From positions 1-64,000 of the forward strand of contig CAMDQJ010000005.1 of NCBI GenBank assembly GCA_945905835.1: a stretch of 64,000 bases of DNA, given 5' to 3'. Below the pieces are notes generated by a model. That model was given only the letters and a program-made list of their open reading frames with translations, was not told where the DNA came from and searched no databases. The first letter of the stretch is position 1. Each line of letters opens with the position of its first letter. This document shows, one piece after another, positions 10,183-18,486 of the stretch. Made by a program: the position numbers and the translations under genes. Origin of the DNA: Asaia bogorensis. GTDB lineage: Bacteria; Pseudomonadota; Alphaproteobacteria; Reyranellales; Reyranellaceae.

Positions 10183-11040
10183 ATGGTGGATACCGTCATC
10201 GTCGAGAACGAACAGACCCCGGCGTCCGCCATTTCCTGGCCGGCGATCATCGCCGGCGCGGCGGTCACGGCGGCCTTGTCGTTGCTGCTGTTGGCATTGG
10301 GCAGCGGTATCGGTTTCAGCGTCATGAACCCGTGGTCGACCGGCGGCAGCATCGAGACGACGAAGGCCGCCACGGTGGCCGGCATATACCTCACCTTGGC
10401 GGCGGTAATGGCCTCGGCGGTCGGCGGCTACCTCGCGGGCCGCCTGCGCCATCTATGGCTCGGCACGCATCCTCACGAGGCTTTCTTTCGCGACACGGCC
10501 CACGATCTGATCTCGTGGGCGGTCGCGACGTTGGCGGGTGCCGCGGTCCTTGGATCGGCGGCCGCCAGCATCACCGGTGGTGCCGCGAAGGAAGCAGCCT
10601 ATGGCGAGATCGTGCAGGCGCGCGGTGGCGCGTTTCCGGCGCTGACGGATCACCTCTTCACGTACGACTACGTCGCCGTCTCGAAGGCTCAGGGCGGACA
10701 GCCCAACGCCGGCATCGCGCGCAGCTATGACGGCGACCGCGCCGCCGCCGCCCGCATCCTCGGCCCTGACGCTCGTCGGTGGTCAGGGCGCGGCCGTGTA
10801 GCGCTGAACGGCCTGGCGGTGATCGTCGCGGCGCGTACCGGCCTCTCGTTTCCGGAGGCCGAAAAACGCGTGGCGGCCGTCGAGGCTGACGCGCGCAATG
10901 CCGCCGAGACTGCGCGACACGTGGCGATGATGCTCTCGTTCTGGCTGGTGGCGTCGATGCTGGCAGGAGCACTGGCATCGAGCCTGGCTGCGTGGGAAGG
11001 CGGCGCCGTGCGTGACGGCCGCCTGAAATACGATCGTTAA
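10183..11040 (+). CDS. Integral membrane protein of unknown function (PhnA-like hypothetical family)
   Basis: ISWPAIIAGAAVTAALSLLLLALGSGIGFS, several TM segments; ATG at 10183 after GGGAG-like RBS. Confidence 0.7.
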   Translation: MVDTVIVENEQTPASAISWPAIIAGAAVTAALSLLLLALGSGIGFSVMNPWSTGGSIETTKAATVAGIYLTLAAVMASAVGGYLAGRLRHLWLGTHPHEAFFRDTAHDLISWAVATLAGAAVLGSAAASITGGAAKEAAYGEIVQARGGAFPALTDHLFTYDYVAVSKAQGGQPNAGIARSYDGDRAAAARILGPDARRWSGRGRVALNGLAVIVAARTGLSFPEAEKRVAAVEADARNAAETARHVAMMLSFWLVASMLAGALASSLAAWEGGAVRDGRLKYDR

Positions 11041-11061
11041 CCGCAAACACAGGAGATTAAA

Positions 11062-11139
11062 TTGGGTCGCGGAATCCTGCTTTGGATGTTGGGTGTCCCC
11101 CTGCCGATCATTATCCTTCTGGCGATATTCTGGCGCTAG
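11062..11139 (+). CDS. 25-aa small transmembrane protein
   Basis: TTG start with AGGAG 6 nt upstream; product (M)GRGILLWMLGVPLPIIILLAIFWR; absent from the supplied ORF track. Confidence 0.6.
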   Translation: MGRGILLWMLGVPLPIIILLAIFWR

Positions 11140-11204
11140 AGCATGGGCCATTACCGTGCTGTCCTCCTGTTGAGACAGGTAGACCTGCAGCCAGGGAGAT
11201 CCTG

Positions 11205-11390
11205 ATGGCGAACAAGCTCGCGAAACCCAAGGCCTCCAAGAACCAGCGCAACATTTCCCATCCCGGCATGATGGGCGATGGCACCCAGGAGCAAAGCCTC
11301 GGCGAGCGAGGCAATCCAGCCGTACGGATCAAGAAGCGTGAGGTGAAAGCGGCCTTCGGCAAACACAACACCAAGAGGCCGCCTGTTTGA
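11205..11390 (+). CDS. Small basic hypothetical protein (61 aa)
   Basis: MANKLAKPKASKNQRNISHPGMMGDGTQEQSLGERGNPAVRIKKREVKAAFGKHNTKRPPV; GGGAG RBS. Confidence 0.55.
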   Translation: MANKLAKPKASKNQRNISHPGMMGDGTQEQSLGERGNPAVRIKKREVKAAFGKHNTKRPPV

Positions 11391-11472
11391 CGGTGCTGCT
11401 TGTTGGCGCGCTGACTGCTGGGCTGGAAATCATACGTCAGCCGAGTTCAAATTAGGACACAACCGGCGAGGT

Positions 11473-11916
11473 TTACGCCTTCACCCGGTTGCTCTTGCGG
11501 CAACGGCATTTGTCGATCTGGTGCAGCTCGACCATGTTGCCGCAGGGATCGTTCATGAAGACCTGCAGCGCGTCGGGGGCCGTCAGCCCCTCGATCTGCC
11601 AGTATTTCACGCCCATGCGGTCGAGTTCCTTGCGCGACGCGAGGATGTCTTTCACCGCGAAGGCGACGTGCGGGCGCGTCGGGTCCTCGCCCGGCCCCTT
11701 GGCCACCGGCGAGGGCTGCTTGCCGCCGATCAGGTGGAGCTGGCCGACCTCGCCGACGTTGATCCAGGCGCCCGGGATGCCGGGAATGGTCGGCCGGCTG
11801 GTGTCCTTCTCCAGGCCGAGCGTCTTGGTATAGAAATCGACTGTCTCATCCAGCTTCTTCGCGTCGTCGTCGATGCGGTAGCCGGGATGATGAATCTCGA
11901 TGATCTCGATCGCCAT
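11473..11916 (-). CDS. VOC family protein (glyoxalase-like)
   Basis: FYTKTLGLEKD ... PHVAFAVKDI ... VFMNDPCGNMVELHQ. Confidence 0.85.
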   Translation of the reverse strand: MAIEIIEIHHPGYRIDDDAKKLDETVDFYTKTLGLEKDTSRPTIPGIPGAWINVGEVGQLHLIGGKQPSPVAKGPGEDPTRPHVAFAVKDILASRKELDRMGVKYWQIEGLTAPDALQVFMNDPCGNMVELHQIDKCRCRKSNRVKA

Positions 11917-11949
11917 GGGTTCCTCCTGCCCGAGATTGCGAATTCCGGC

Positions 11950-12903
11950 CTAACGATACCCTGCCGCCTGCAACTCAAACGACTCGGCATAGCGGCCGTG
12001 CTGCGCCACCAACTCGTCGTGCGCGCCGGCAGCTTCCACCTTGCCGTCGGCCAGGACAAGCATGCGGTCCGCCATGCGAACGCTGGAGAAGCGGTGCGAA
12101 ATGAGGACGCCGGTCTGGCCCTTGCTCAGCTCCTTGAAGCGCTGGAAGACCTCGAACTCGGCCCGCGCGTCGAGCGCCGCCGTCGGCTCGTCGAGGATCA
12201 GCACCTCGGCCTCGCGCATATAGTCGAGCTCGCGCCGCTCGGGCGTGCGGCCGAAATCGGGCGAATAGCTCTGGGCGTTGAAATGCGCCTCGCCGAGGAA
12301 GGCCGGCACCAGCGTCAGCATCAAGAGCGCGATCAGCCACGGCGCGAACAGGACCAGGCCAGCGGCCAGGCTCATCACCGTCACCATGTCCTGCGCCTGG
12401 CCGAACAACTGGCTCATCAGGGCCATCCGCCCGCTGGTCTGGCGGCGCGCGCGCTCGAGCTGGTCCTGGAACTCGGCGTCTTCGAAATCCTCGAGGTCGA
12501 GGGTCGCGGCATGCTCCATCAGGCGGATGCTGGAAGCGTTGGTCACACGCTCCGACAGCAGGCTGTCGAGGAAGGTGACCAGCCGCCCCAGCAGGTCGGC
12601 CAGGACCGCGAGGGCGAATTCGCCGAGCAGCAGAACGGTCAGCCAGTTGACCTTGCCGCTGGCCAGCCACGCCTGCGGCGTCGCGGGCCGGTCGGGCGCC
12701 TGCACCAGCAGCACGACATCGTCGATGATCAGCTTGGCGATATAGAGCGTGACGACAGGCAGCAGTGCGCGGAACACGCGCAGCACCAGCGAAGCCACCG
12801 TCAGGCCCGGGCTGGTGTCCCACACCATCGCCAGGAACGGCCACAGGTTGCGTAGCGCGCCGACCCGCTCCTTGAAGGATCCGGCGTTGGCTGTGCGCGC
12901 CAT
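11950..12903 (-). pseudogene. ABC exporter (permease-ATPase fusion) with internal in-frame deletion; lacks Walker A, Q-loop and signature
   Basis: N-terminal TMD joins directly to EVLILDEPTAALDA (Walker B) at ...ERRELDYMRE|AEVLILDEP...; 317 aa where about 600 aa is typical for the family. Confidence 0.7.
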
Positions 12904-12906
12904 GCC

Positions 12907-13821
12907 TCAGGCCGGTGGCGGCGTCATCGTCCCCTTGGGTAGTGCTGCGCAGTGGTCGTAGATCTCGCCGGGCCGCGTGAACCACACCTTGTCCTTCTGC
13001 GGGTGATTCGCGATGTGCTGCAGCGCCTCGCGCAACGCCCGCAGGCGATAGGGCTGGCCAACGATCATAGTGTGGAGCGCGATGCCGCAGACCAGCGGCT
13101 GCTTGGCCGACTGGCGCAGCAGCTCCTCGAACTGGCCGATGATCATGTCGCGGAACTCGTCGCCGCTGTGGTGGCGCACCAGGATCTGCGGGCTGTCATT
13201 GACCTCGATCGGATAGGGCACGCTCATCAGCGGCCCCGAGCGCGTCTTCATCCAGACCGGCTGGTCGTCGTTGGGCCAATCCATCAGGAAGTCGTAGCCG
13301 GTTTCCTTCAGGAGATCGGGCGTCCAGCGCGTCGAGGCCATCCATGGCGCCATCCAGCCGCGCGGCCGCTTGCCGGAGGCCTTCTCGATGGCGTCGCGCA
13401 CTTCTTCCAGAAAGCGCTTCTCGTCGGCCTCCCACATGCCGCCATGGCGCTCGGCATTGGTGCGGCCGTGGCCGATGAACTCGTCGCCGCGGGCCTTGAG
13501 CGCCGCCACGATCTGCGGCGCATACTCGAAGACCGTGGTGTTGATCAGGTGCGCCGCCGGCAGGTTGAGCTCGTCGAACAGTTCGAGGCAGCGCCACACG
13601 CCGACGCGGTTGCCGTAGTCGCGCCAGGCGAAGGTACGCGGATCGGGCGGCGGGTTGGCGACCGTCAGCAGATGGCCGTCGCCGGCGCCAAAGGCGAAAT
13701 GCTCGATGTTGAGGCCGAGATAGACCGCCAGCCGCTTGCCGCGCGGCCACGAATAGTCCTTGCGCTCGGTGATCGGCGAATAGGCATAGCGGTCGTGGTA
13801 CGGCAGGCGGATCGTGTGCAT
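12907..13821 (-). CDS. Polysaccharide deacetylase family protein (allantoinase PuuE-like)
   Basis: LINTTVFEYAPQIVAALKARGDEFIGHGRTNAERHGGM...RGWMAPW. Confidence 0.8.
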   Translation of the reverse strand: MHTIRLPYHDRYAYSPITERKDYSWPRGKRLAVYLGLNIEHFAFGAGDGHLLTVANPPPDPRTFAWRDYGNRVGVWRCLELFDELNLPAAHLINTTVFEYAPQIVAALKARGDEFIGHGRTNAERHGGMWEADEKRFLEEVRDAIEKASGKRPRGWMAPWMASTRWTPDLLKETGYDFLMDWPNDDQPVWMKTRSGPLMSVPYPIEVNDSPQILVRHHSGDEFRDMIIGQFEELLRQSAKQPLVCGIALHTMIVGQPYRLRALREALQHIANHPQKDKVWFTRPGEIYDHCAALPKGTMTPPPA

Positions 13822-13837
13822 TTAACCCTCTCGACAG

Positions 13838-14680
13838 CTAGCGTTTAACTACGGCCACTCGATTGCCAGTCTGCTCAAGATTCATCTGGCGGAAGGTGGT
13901 GACGGCCTTCTCGTGAAAGGCGCGTTCGTCCGGGCCGGCTTCGGCGCGTGGCCGGCGCTCGTCGTCGAAATGTCCATATTTGTCCCGGCCGCGCACCAGC
14001 ATGGCGCTGACGCGGACCGGGCTGATGCAATGCGCCGAGGTCGGGATGTAGCTGATGCCGAGGCCGATGCGGCGGTGCTGCGACCGGTTGGGTCGCGAAT
14101 TGTGCACGAGATGGGTGTGATGCAGCGAGAACTGGCCTGCCTTCACCGGCATGAATTCAGTGCGCGAGCGGTCGACGTCGACCGCCAGCGTCTGGCCGCG
14201 CGACAGCATGTTCTCGGTATCCTGCATCTCGGCGTGCTGCATCTGGCCCAGCCTGTGCGAGCCCGGTACCACTTCCATGCAGCCCGATTCGGCCGGCGCA
14301 TCGGTCAGCGCCACCCAGGCGGTGACGTGGCAGGCCGGTTCCAGCGCGAAATAGGTCGCGTCCTGGTGCCAGCTCACATAGGTGCCGCTGCCGGCATCCT
14401 TGGGCCACACCGTGAGATGGAACAGGCGGATGTCCGGACCGATCAGGTCCTCGACCGCGTCGAGCACCTCGGGCGCATGCACGATCTCGTCGACCCAGGG
14501 AAAGAGAAGATGCGGCTTGAAATTATGGCCGCGCGTCATCTTCCGGCCCTCGGCGCGTTCGAAGGCTTCAAGCCGGCCGCGCCACTCCGCCACCTGCTCC
14601 TCGTCGAAAGCATCGACCGGGCAGATATAGCCGTCGCGCTCGTAGGCGGCGATCTGCGCCAGGGTCAGCTTCTTGGGCAT
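13838..14680 (-). CDS. Phytanoyl-CoA dioxygenase family protein
   Basis: SWHQDATYFALEP (HxD) ... CMEVVPGSHRLG ... LHHTHLVHNSRPNRSQHRRIGL. Confidence 0.88.
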   Translation of the reverse strand: MPKKLTLAQIAAYERDGYICPVDAFDEEQVAEWRGRLEAFERAEGRKMTRGHNFKPHLLFPWVDEIVHAPEVLDAVEDLIGPDIRLFHLTVWPKDAGSGTYVSWHQDATYFALEPACHVTAWVALTDAPAESGCMEVVPGSHRLGQMQHAEMQDTENMLSRGQTLAVDVDRSRTEFMPVKAGQFSLHHTHLVHNSRPNRSQHRRIGLGISYIPTSAHCISPVRVSAMLVRGRDKYGHFDDERRPRAEAGPDERAFHEKAVTTFRQMNLEQTGNRVAVVKR

Positions 14681-14681
14681 G

Positions 14682-15443
14682 TCACTGCGCCGTCCAGCCG
14701 CCGTCGACGAACAGCAGCGTGCCGGTGACGAAGGAGGAATCGTCGCAGGCGAGGAACAGCGCCGCCTTGGCGACCTCTTCCGGCTTGCCGATGCGGCCCA
14801 TGGGGTGGCGCACCTTCCAGAACGCCTTCATCGCCTCGGGATCGGCGTAGCGCTTCAGCGACCTGGCGGGCATCGGCGTGTCGATGACCCCCGGCATCAG
14901 CGCATTGACGCGGATGCCCTGGTGGGCGTGGTCGACGGCGATGGTCTTGGTGAAGGAGGCGATGGCGCCCTTCGAGGCGATATAGGCCGCGTTCTTGCCC
15001 GGGCTCGACTGCGCGAGCTGCGAGCCGATGGTGACGATGGCGCCCGACTTGGCGGCGATCATCGGCGCGATGGCGTAGTGGATCCAGAGGTAGGTGCCCT
15101 TGACGTTGATCGCGAACGTCCTGTCCCAAGCCGCCTCCTCGATCGTGTCGACGGTGCCGCCGGTCGAGGCGCCGGCTGCCGTCAGCAGCACGTCGATGCG
15201 GCCCCATTTTTCCATGACCTGGGCCACGCCCTCGCGCGCCTGCGCGTCGCTGGAAACGTCGGCGGCGATGGTGATGGCGCGGCCACCCTTGGCTTCGATG
15301 TCGGCCGCGACCTGGCCTAGCCCGGCCTGGTCCTGGTCGACCAGCGCGAGCTTGGCGCCCTCCGCTGCGAACAGCCGCGCCGAGGCGGCGCCGATGCCGG
15401 AAGCGGCACCCGTGACGATGGCAACCTGATCTTTGAGTTTCAT
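14682..15443 (-). CDS. SDR family oxidoreductase
   Basis: VTGAASGIGAASARLFAAEGA; AAYIASKGAIASFTKTIA; CDDSSFVTGTLLFVDGGW; start at internal ATG 15443. Confidence 0.9.
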   Translation of the reverse strand: MKLKDQVAIVTGAASGIGAASARLFAAEGAKLALVDQDQAGLGQVAADIEAKGGRAITIAADVSSDAQAREGVAQVMEKWGRIDVLLTAAGASTGGTVDTIEEAAWDRTFAINVKGTYLWIHYAIAPMIAAKSGAIVTIGSQLAQSSPGKNAAYIASKGAIASFTKTIAVDHAHQGIRVNALMPGVIDTPMPARSLKRYADPEAMKAFWKVRHPMGRIGKPEEVAKAALFLACDDSSFVTGTLLFVDGGWTAQ

Positions 15444-15551
15444 GGGCCCAAGCTTAGCCCTTTGATTTTGCCACCGCACGACAAAGTGAATGTCGGTTAC
15501 CCTTCCGCCACCCCATTTCACATGCGCAGAAAGCATGACAGGAGCGATGCC

Positions 15552-16043
15552 ATGGTGACCTTCAGCCGCCGACACTTCGCCTGGGGCGGCGCCTCAGCGC
15601 TTGCCGCATCGGCGGCGGCGCCAACCACCGCCCGGGCCGAGACATTCGAGGTCACCCGCAGCGACGCGGAGTGGCGGCGCCTGCTGACGCCGGCCCAGTA
15701 CGCGGTGCTGCGCAAGCACGAGACGGAACGGCCCGGCTCCAGCCCGCTCGACGGCGAGAAGCGGGCCGGGACGTTCCACTGTGCGGGCTGCGACCTGCCG
15801 CTGTTTTCCTCGGCCGCGAAGTTCGACAGCGGCACCGGATGGCCGAGTTTCTGGCAGCCGCTCGAGCGGGCGATCGGCACGAAGGAAGAGACGACGCTGC
15901 TGGTCTTCAAGCAGACCGAGGTGCACTGCCGGCGCTGCGGCGGCCATCTCGGCCACGTCTTCAACGACGGCCCCAAGCCGACGGGCCTGCGCTACTGCAT
16001 GAACGGCGTGGCAATGAAATTCACGTCGACGGCAAACGGATAG
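15552..16043 (+). CDS. msrB: Peptide-methionine (R)-S-oxide reductase, Tat-exported
   Basis: SRRHFAWGG twin-arginine; CAGC/CRRC zinc cysteines; GTGWPSFWQP; RYCMNGVAMKF catalytic Cys. Confidence 0.92.
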   Translation: MVTFSRRHFAWGGASALAASAAAPTTARAETFEVTRSDAEWRRLLTPAQYAVLRKHETERPGSSPLDGEKRAGTFHCAGCDLPLFSSAAKFDSGTGWPSFWQPLERAIGTKEETTLLVFKQTEVHCRRCGGHLGHVFNDGPKPTGLRYCMNGVAMKFTSTANG

Positions 16044-16061
16044 GCCGTTAAGCCCCTCTCA

Positions 16062-17273
16062 ATGTCCGTCCCCGCCGCCGCTCCGCGGCGCGCCCCCGCG
16101 TTGGCCATCGTCCTGTTGTCGGTGGCCGCCTTCGCCTCAGCCGCCAATATGCGCGTCATCGACCCGCTGCTGGTCCAGCTCGGCGCCGCCTTCGGCGTGA
16201 CGGTGGGCGAGGCGTCGATCGCGGCAACGGTCTTCCTGCTGGCCAACGGCATCTTCGTGCTGGTGCATGGGCCGTTCGGCGACCGCTACGGCAAGATGTC
16301 GGTGGTCAGCATCGCCTGCCTCGCCGCGGCCGGCTGCTGTGCGCTAAGCGCGCTCGCCGGCTCGCTCGGCATGCTGACGACGATGCGCTTCCTGACCGGC
16401 GTCACCAGCTCGGCGATCATACCGCTGGCCATCGCCTGGGTCGGCGACAATGTCGGCTACGAACGGCGCCAGGCCACCCTCGCCCGCTTCCTCACGGGCC
16501 AGACGCTCGGCCTAATGACCGGTGCGGCACTGGGCGGCGCGCTCGGCGACTGGCTGGGCTGGCGCTCGGTCTTCTGGGTGCTGGCCACGATCTACATCGC
16601 CGCCGGAGCCGCCCTGATCGCGGTGATGCTGATGCGGCCCGATGTGGCCCGGCCGACCGAACGCGCGGCCGGCTCGATGCTGGCGCAGATGCTGGGCGTG
16701 CTGCGCCGGCCGTGGGCGCGCACGGTGATCGTCGTCGTGGCGCTCGAGGGCGGCGTTTTCTGGGGTGCCTTCACCTTTGTAGGCGCCGACCTGCACCAGC
16801 GCTTCGACCTCGGCTTCGCCGCGGTCGGCCTCGCCGTCGCGGCGTTCGGTGGCGGCGGATTCATGTACGTCGTGGTAGCGCACCATCTCGTGCGCCTGCT
16901 GGGCGAGCGCGGTCTCTGCCTCTGGGGCGGTGTGGGCCTTGGACTGGCGTTCGCGGGACTGGCCCTGGCGCCGTCGGTCGGCTTCGCCTTCGCCGCCATC
17001 GTGCTCTCGGGCGTGTCGTTCTACATGCTGCACAACACCCTGCAGGTGCATGGCACGCAGATGGCGCCGGAAGCGCGCGGCAGTGGCCTCGCGCTTTTCG
17101 CGCTCTGCCTGTTCGTCGGCCAGGCGGTCGGCGTGCCGGTCGCCGCGCCCGTGGTCGACCGCTGGGGCGCGCCGCCGGTGTTCTGGGCGGCGGCGGCCTT
17201 CCTGCCGCTGCTGGCTTTCTGGTTTGCCGCGGCGCTCAGGCGGCGTCAGTTCGCCGGCGAAACCCGGAACTGA
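16062..17273 (+). CDS. MFS transporter
   Basis: Twelve-TM pattern; GPFGDRYGKMSVV; RRQATLARFLTGQTLG. Confidence 0.85.
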   Translation: MSVPAAAPRRAPALAIVLLSVAAFASAANMRVIDPLLVQLGAAFGVTVGEASIAATVFLLANGIFVLVHGPFGDRYGKMSVVSIACLAAAGCCALSALAGSLGMLTTMRFLTGVTSSAIIPLAIAWVGDNVGYERRQATLARFLTGQTLGLMTGAALGGALGDWLGWRSVFWVLATIYIAAGAALIAVMLMRPDVARPTERAAGSMLAQMLGVLRRPWARTVIVVVALEGGVFWGAFTFVGADLHQRFDLGFAAVGLAVAAFGGGGFMYVVVAHHLVRLLGERGLCLWGGVGLGLAFAGLALAPSVGFAFAAIVLSGVSFYMLHNTLQVHGTQMAPEARGSGLALFALCLFVGQAVGVPVAAPVVDRWGAPPVFWAAAAFLPLLAFWFAAALRRRQFAGETRN

Positions 17274-18226
17274 TACGGCTCTTCCAGCATCTTCGCTTCG
17301 TCCGCCGAGAGCGATACCTCCGTCGCCTGCGCGGCGGACGTGAGCTGGTCGAGGCTGGTGGCGCCGATGATGGGCGCGGCCATGTAGGGTTTCGACAGCA
17401 GCCAGGCAAGGGCCGCCTGCGCCGGCGAGCAATTCTTGCCGGCCGCGACCTTCTTCAGCCGTTCGGCGATCTCCCAGTCGCTGTCGCGATAGGTTCCCGG
17501 CTGGACCTGGGCGTCGTTCTTGGATCGCTCGGTGGCGCCGCCGCCTTCCTTGCTGCGGTTGGCGGCGAGGAAGCCGCGCGCCAGTGGCGAGTACGGGATC
17601 AGGCCGACGCCCTGCTCCTCGCAAAGCCGGTTCATCTCGCGCTCTTCCTCGCGCTGGATCATGTTGTAGAGATTCTGCATGGCAATCGGCCGCGCGTAGT
17701 GCCGCGCGTCGGCGATGGCGATCATCTGCGCGAACTTGTAGGCCGGCATGGTCGAGCCACCGATGTAGCGCACCTTGCCCGAGCGCACGATCTGGTCGAG
17801 CGAGTACATGGTCTCTTCCATCGGCGTGTGCGGATCGAGGCGATGGACCTGGTAGACGTCGATGTAGTCGGTCTGCAAGCGCTTCAGCTGCTCGTCGATC
17901 GAGGCCATGAGATGCTTGCGGCCGGTGCCCTGGTCGTTGGCGGCGGGGCTCATGCGGATGCCGACCTTGGTCGACAGCACGATGTCCTCGCGCTTCACGG
18001 TCTTCATGAGCGTGGCGCCCATGATTTCCTCGGAGCGGCCGGCATTGTAGGCGTCGGCGGTGTCGAAGAAGGTGATGCCGACATCGAGCGCGCGCTTGAA
18101 GTAGGCCGGCGCCTCGCTCTCGTCGAACTTGCCCCAGCCGCGGCGGCCCTTGGCGCCCCACGAATTACCGCCGAGACAGATGCGGCTCACGATCAGGCCC
18201 GAGCGGCCAAGCGGTCCATACTTCAT
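17246..18226 (-). CDS. Aldo/keto reductase
   Basis: MKYGPLGRSGLIVSRICLGGNSWG; FFDTADAYNAGRSEEIMG; DYIDVYQVHRLDP. Confidence 0.93.
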   Translation of the reverse strand: MKYGPLGRSGLIVSRICLGGNSWGAKGRRGWGKFDESEAPAYFKRALDVGITFFDTADAYNAGRSEEIMGATLMKTVKREDIVLSTKVGIRMSPAANDQGTGRKHLMASIDEQLKRLQTDYIDVYQVHRLDPHTPMEETMYSLDQIVRSGKVRYIGGSTMPAYKFAQMIAIADARHYARPIAMQNLYNMIQREEEREMNRLCEEQGVGLIPYSPLARGFLAANRSKEGGGATERSKNDAQVQPGTYRDSDWEIAERLKKVAAGKNCSPAQAALAWLLSKPYMAAPIIGATSLDQLTSAAQATEVSLSADEAKMLEEPYQFRVSPAN

Positions 18227-18273
18227 TGCAAATCCCCCTTGCCGGCCGGAGCTTAAGCCCCCACCTTCGTCCT

Positions 18274-18486
18274 ATGAAAGTCCTGATCGAATATTGCGGC
18301 GCTTGAGGCTACAAGCCGCAGGCCCTCCGTGTGAGGGAACGCCTCGAGAAGCTCGGCGCGACCGCTGTCGAGCTCAGGATCGGTAAGGGCGGCCAGTTCG
18401 ACGTCACCGTCGACGGCGCCCTCAAATACACCCGCAGCAAGACCGGCCGCTTTCCGACCGATGACGAGATCGAAGACCTCGTCTAG
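18274..18486 (+). CDS. SelW/Rdx-family selenoprotein candidate (UGA at codon 11 read as Sec)
   Basis: MKVLIEYCGA[U]GYKPQALRVRERLEKLGATAVELRIGKGGQFDVTVDGALKYTRSKTGRFPTDDEIEDLV; TGA at 18304-18306 in the CxxU position; frame stays open to TAG 18484-18486. Confidence 0.85.
18304..18344 (+). promoter_or_regulatory. Putative bacterial SECIS element
   Basis: CCCTC-CGTGT-GAGGG (18323-18337) 21 nt between UGA and a 5-nt loop with G in the second position; additional AGGC/GCCT outer pairing possible. Confidence 0.65.

Noticed and set aside
9011-11390. Possible prophage remnant around the terminase-like gene
   Set aside because: No integrase, portal, capsid, tail, lysis genes, tRNA target or att repeats seen; only the TerS-like gene is phage-related
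16512-18161. 549-aa minus-strand ORF across the MFS gene and the aldo/keto reductase
   Set aside because: Shadow ORF in the wrong frame of a clear aldo/keto reductase and a clear MFS transporter; Arg/Ala-rich nonsense composition
18129-18386. 85-aa plus-strand ORF overlapping the SelW candidate
   Set aside because: Different frame with no family resemblance; the TGA-readthrough frame from 18274 gives a coherent Rdx protein instead
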